NCBI RefSeq assembly: GCF_036417845.1 | Contig: NC_089981.1 | Span: 82,377,268 to 82,441,267, forward strand | Length of the DNA stretch: 64,000 bases | Source: Apteryx mantelli | Lineage: Eukaryota; Chordata; Aves; Apterygiformes; Apterygidae | Direction: 5' to 3' | In this document: positions 58,924 through 64,000 of the stretch, piece by piece | Layout: each line of letters begins with the position of its first letter | Position numbering within the stretch: position 1 is the first letter of the stretch | Notes under the pieces: generated by a model | The model's input: the letters and a program-made list of their open reading frames with translations, nothing else | Told to the model about the DNA's origin: nothing | The model's database searches: none | Position numbers and translations under genes: made by a program

Positions 58924-61900
58924 TGAGGGAAATAAAAGCAAACAGAGCTTAGAGACAGCTCTAGCATAGGAAGGCAACCTTGCAAGGCTTTCCTTGCTCG
59001 CCTAAGCCGTTCTTCTCGACTGTTCAACCGGTTTCTTGTGTGAGCAAAACCTTCCACACGGGCCAGGATTCACCAGTCTGGCTGTGAGAAGCGGTGCGAA
59101 GAGGAGTGAAAGGAAAGCCTGGCTGTCCACCTGGAAAGGTTGTGACACAGAGCGTGAGATCCTCATCCCAGTGATGACAACAGGCATTTTGCTGTTGCCT
59201 TCAGCAGACCAGGATTGCCTTCCCTGTGCATGAACGGACGGTGCAGTGAAGAGGGGAACGAGTGCATTATATGTGGCCAACTAGAAAATGCTTTGGCAAA
59301 GGAAACAGGGCTTGAACCTCAAACTCCTCCAGGTGAAAAATAAAGGAAGCAGCAATCTGAGTGAGCGTGAGGAGGCAAGCAGTGTGACTCTTGAGTAAAG
59401 CTTAGGCCTGTAGCACAGGTGACCTGGCCTTGCAGCCTGCAGCAGTGGTGACCTTCCCAATGGCTGTATTTCCCTCCAAGAAAATGGGAATATTGAGACA
59501 AACCTGCTTTTCAAGAAAATCTGCTGAGGTCTCATGTATTGCTGCCGTGATACTGGAGGCTTTCTATGGGTTGAACTTAGTGTCTGCTTAGAATAGGCTA
59601 TTCTTTGATATAAACTACTGTAACTATTAACTGCTGCGATGCCTGCTGCCCATAGGGCTTTAATGATCAAGATCAACTAAAATAACACTGTAACACTGGT
59701 TATTGAACCCCTGGTATCATTTTATTTTTTAGTGTTTGATAGTGTGGGATGAATTGTTTAATGTTATATAGCGTACACATTATTATGCTGTGCTCACATT
59801 TGAAGTACGGTTTTTGACCAAACATCCCAGAAGTCTCTATTGGTAACGAGAGCTCACAGAATCAGAGAGCTAATGAACACTTGAACATTTGAACCCTCCA
59901 GAGTGTGAAATAATAATGGCCAGCTGGTGCCATTTCAGCTGGGAAAGCAGTGAGCAAATGGCAAAGACACGAGAATCAAATCTTGTTTATACAACACCAC
60001 CGAGGACCACTAAGAAACTGGTTTGAAATGGTTTTCAGGACAAAGGGGTTTCTCAAAACCTCTGCCCTTTCTGAATAGTAGCATTCCTCTGTAAAAGCGG
60101 GATATTCAGACTTGGAGTTTGGGAGCAGATTCTGGTAAACAGACGGATCTACCACTGCCGAGACCCTCAGGAAAAAAAAAGAGGTGAGAAAACTGTCAGG
60201 AAATGCATGCCTATATATCTCTCTAAACTCTTTTCTTTCTGTTAAAATGCTGAAATGTTACTGCTGTGCTCATAAAGGCAGTTTGGCTTGTCTGAGCAGA
60301 CGCCTTGTGGTGAAGCAAACTGCTTGATAAAGTCAGACATTTCACAGGGTATCAGCTAGTCACCTGGTCAATGATGGATCAATATCCAGTAACTCAGTGC
60401 TGGTATAATCCAGGGGCTGGTGAGGAAAAAAATACATGTCCTCTTGTAATCATAGGAGAATGCTGGGGACAAGTTCATTTGATCCTATGAATCATTTCGT
60501 CATCACAAGCTTATTATTTCCTTGTAAGTCTTTAACAAGGAGAAACAATATGTTTGGGATTCGTCTCAGGGCCAAATCCTTTTGAACAAGCCTTCAGCCT
60601 GTGTTGTCACGCATGCCCTTTGCTCCGTGTTCGCTCATCTCCCATAAGCAATTTCTTTACCCGAGGGTATGTGGATGATGGCAATTTGCATTAACAGTGA
60701 GTTTGTTTCAGCAAACTTGCTTTCCTTCATAAACATTTTTCTCCAGAGTTTTTTTTCCCACCCCTATTCCTTCAGACATATTGATCTCTGTAGGCTTAGT
60801 TCTTCCTAGCTTAAGATCTGTTTTCTTTTAAAACTAGCTACATGTCTGGGAAATATATACTCTGGTGTTCCGAGAGGGCAGAGGGAGGTACTTCTAGAAA
60901 TAGCAAGATGACAAACAAATAGAGAGAAATTTTGGTCTTGGCTACCTTACTGTAAACTCAGCCCATAGATCTTTTTTTCAGAACTGAAGTTTCCCATCTG
61001 TCAATTGGTGGATATAAATCCCAGTGGATGTTGAAGAGACATCTGGAGTGTATCCTTTGTACTGCTGTTGTCAGTGATCATCACCCAGTTACCATATATT
61101 TTTGTTGAGCTAAGGGAATTTGTGGTCTTTCCTCTGAACGGGCGACTGCAAAAATTGCGCTATGTCCAACATCATCTTCTACAGCTCCTAAAATCTCTCA
61201 CACTGAGACTCCTGCTTAGCGCCTATATTTCCATAGCCAAAGGTTTAATGAGCATCTAGGCAAGCCATTTTGTAAACTAATGGGATGGATGCTGAGGGAT
61301 GGGCTCTCTGCAGTGCTGCAAAAGAGACGCTAATGTCTATGACTAAGCCTGTAGGTTATGGACGAACGAGGCACCTTCAGCAGTTCAGGAAGTTGAACGG
61401 GTGGATTTGAACCCCTTGGGAATAAAAAGGAGGAAGGGAACCCAAAGGACTTCTTTTCAAAACTCCTTTTGGTGCCCACGGGTGCCCACATGGTGCCTTT
61501 AAAAAAATTCCAACCTAATTTTTTGATGAGGAAGAAAGAGAAGATTTTCCACACCCTGACATCTGGCCACAGCTAGAGCAGAGGTGCCCAGACAAGAGAG
61601 AAAAGTATTCCAGCCAGCTATACTTTTTCTACCCCAGAACTGACTCTATTGTATAGCGTGAATTCCAAGATGCAGCTTCATTCTGGCCTTTGCATGTTTT
61701 TTCAAGTTGGTGTTTATTTTGTCTGATCTGCCCTGGCTTTCTGGTTCCTGTTACTGTTCTTTCCTATTGTTGCTGTTGAAGTCCGGCCCTTGCTGGGATT
61801 ATGGTGGAGCTGCTTTTGTCTGAGGAGATATATAAGAGATTTTTGAAAATTGGCATGCCAGGAGAAAAGCAGGGGTGGCACCCTTTTGCTCTTCAGGCCC

Positions 61901-64000
61901 ATTCTCCCCTTTTATCTCCTGAGTCCTCTCTTCTGGGATGTTTTTTATCAGAGTTTTTTATTGTCCTAGCGCTGGTGGTTGCTCCAGAACATTTGCTGCC
62001 CACTGTCCCGCATGGGGCACGGAGCAGCCAGGCCCTGGCCCCATGCTGAGATGCCATATACATTCCTCTGCTGATCAGCCTCTTTCTCTTCTGTACCTAC
62101 TATTAGAAAAAGATGGAGGGAAATAAAGGTCGTTTATTATGCCCAGTAACTATCTGGGGTTGCATCTGTGCAACGGTGAATGGTATTTGGGCCGTTGTCT
62201 TTACGTAGCAGCATGCATCCGTGCAAATGACTGGGATGAAAATTCCCTGAAGTAGAAACTACAGGCACTTCTCTAACTGCTTATGTAAACTAATATAGAA
62301 AAGAAGGAAATTTAGGAAAAAAATCCCCAAACATATGGCTTTTTTAAATCTAATAAGTTTTTCTTTGACAAAAACAAATTACACAGGCATTAATATATAA
62401 ACATTTCCTTGCATCTCCTGCAAATATATAAGGGGAAAATTGATCTTGCTTTTTGAGAAATTATCTGTTGTATGTCATGGTTTGCTTCTTTCTGATTTCT
62501 TAGGAAATTAGAATTTGCACAGAAATACATGAAGGAAATTATCTGCTTCCTTCACTTATTTTATTGATCTCCTTGTTAGTCTTTTATTATAGTCAACACA
62601 TTACTTCACTTCAAGGGTCTCTTTTGGCTCATATTTGTTTAGCCACAGCTCTACGATTTGTCCAAAAGCAGTTAAACCTGGCAGTTTGCATGAGTGTTGA
62701 ACGGGATTGCCTACAAATTACTTGCTCCATTTTCAGTATCAAAATGTGTTTACCAAGTTTTCCTCATACTGAAGATCATAAGACTAAAAGTTATGTATTA
62801 TGGTAACAAGCAAAAATATTTACAACTCATAGAGAATATATCTAATTTTAGTTACTCACACCCACCACTCCCACTGGGAAATGAACCCAGTGTCTTTCTG
62901 GATATGCTTCTAGCTATTCTAGGAAGAAAATCCATTAGGAACTGTTGGTACTGATTTCTCGTTACTTCTGATGGCTCTATTTTTATTCTTGCATGAGAGC
63001 TCACAGTGGGAGCGTGTTAAGGATTGCCTGTATAGGAGATCTGAAATTCAGTATGCCTCAGATATCCCAGATGAACTTCCTTATGTCAGAGGTAAGTCAT
63101 AGTAGGGAACACGACTTTGAGCCCTCTGCTGAGAAGCTCATGGGAAGGACAGGCTGCTGTTTTAGCTTCTGGCTAATGGAATGACTCTTTTCCATCCTCG
63201 TTGTTAACGTGACAGATAAAAGATATGCAGCTACATGAGGGGATCGTGAAAGTAACCCCGCAGAAAGTGCACTCAGAAGCAGGGATATAGGTTGAGTTCC
63301 AAGCTCACACAAATTGCACACAACCTAATTCCCCTCACTACAACGGCATTCTTCCTAATTTAATCTGGCATGTGCTCCAGATCAGGCCCTTTATTTTATA
63401 TTTTCTCCATACTCTATAAACAGCATCATTCGAATATGACACTTCCATCCACAGACACTGGGTATCACGGCCGAAATCCCTGTTCCCACGTCACTGACTG
63501 TGGAGACCATTCTCTGGAGCGAGACTGCATGTCACAGAGAGAGGCTGAGCTTTGAAAACCTTTCAGAGAAACTTTTGCTAACTTCTTTCTTCTGGAAATA
63601 AAATCTATGTGGTCTTGGTAAGTAGAAATGTGAATTTATTGGACGGTAAAACAGAATGAAAGTCATCAGAGGAGAAGAGGAGAAAAAAAAATACCTGTAG
63701 GTAGCATATACCAGGCAGATTTAAAACAAAAGGAATGGTACTTGGTTCAAAGACTGTTTTCCCTTTTCCTAAGCACTGCCCTGGTTTGCCAAGACTTGTA
63801 AGGATTGCCAGCCTCTCCCACCACCGTTACATCTCTTCATATTGAGAGAAAGTAAAACCATACCTGAACTCATCCTATTTGAAGTGTTTTCCTAGGAAAA
63901 TTTGTCTTTATTGCACAAGCATTTCTTTTGGTGGAAGTGGGAGGAAGCCTGTATTTGGATAATAATGATTACAATATAATAACTGTAGAATGGATAATAA

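Larger units (their letters stand above)
31928..64000 (-). other. RHOJ: RHOJ intron 1 (partial, at least 32 kb)
   Basis: Exon 2 has a clean acceptor and needs an upstream exon, yet no P-loop exon lies before the window end. RHOJ is known to have a very long first intron in mammals, so this whole stretch is read as intronic. It contains old CR1 fragments, DNA-element fragments (34.4-34.6, 36.65, 38.4 and 58.5 kb), three CpG-dense patches (46.3-50.4 kb) and simple repeats, described separately. Open frames of up to 225 codons occur but none resembles a known protein. Stretches between the listed elements show nothing I can name. Confidence 0.7.

Noticed and set aside
1-64000. tRNA, rRNA, CRISPR arrays, integrated viral genes and operon-like gene clusters
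   Set aside because: I looked for B-box-like GGTTCGAATCC words, regularly spaced repeats, retroviral polyprotein motifs and tightly packed frames. None was seen.

Overview
The window is vertebrate nuclear DNA, most likely from a bird or another archosaur. It has two spliced vertebrate genes, CAG/GT-AG introns, degraded CR1-type LINE fragments, sauropsid-style non-autonomous DNA elements and scattered microsatellites. No bacterial operon, CRISPR array, tRNA or rRNA was seen. Coding density is very low. By translation only about 860 bases are convincingly coding.

Layout. Bases 1-7264 lie upstream of GPHB5 and contain no supportable gene. GPHB5 (glycoprotein hormone beta-5, the beta subunit of thyrostimulin) is on the plus strand in two coding exons, 7265-7468 and 9573-9761, giving a complete 130-residue precursor. 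Bases 9762 to about 20.7 kb are intergenic, with decayed repeats. RHOJ (TCL), a Cdc42-like Rho GTPase, is on the minus strand. Its exons 5, 4, 3 and 2 are at 23211-23357, 24643-24738, 25976-26140 and 31869-31927. A probable 3' UTR of about 2.5 kb lies below 23211. The first coding exon, which carries the P-loop and switch I, is not in the window, so 31928-64000 is read as RHOJ intron 1 (at least 32 kb).

GPHB5 and RHOJ are convergent. This matches the mammalian order RHOJ - GPHB5 - PPP2R5E (established knowledge) and supports both identifications. The two genes have no known shared function: GPHB5 is a secreted cystine-knot hormone subunit and RHOJ is a prenylated GTPase best known from endothelial cells.

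The most notable non-genic structure is in RHOJ intron 1. It holds three CpG-dense patches near 46.3-46.8, 48.2-48.4 and 50.0-50.4 kb, a 70-bp repeat present twice 2.1 kb apart with only transition differences, and a palindromic element with matching inverted ends near 58.5 kb. A short exon-like stretch of high GC3 lies on the plus strand inside RHOJ intron 2. I found no evidence of a new multi-gene system. The findings are refinements and candidates within an ordinary vertebrate locus.
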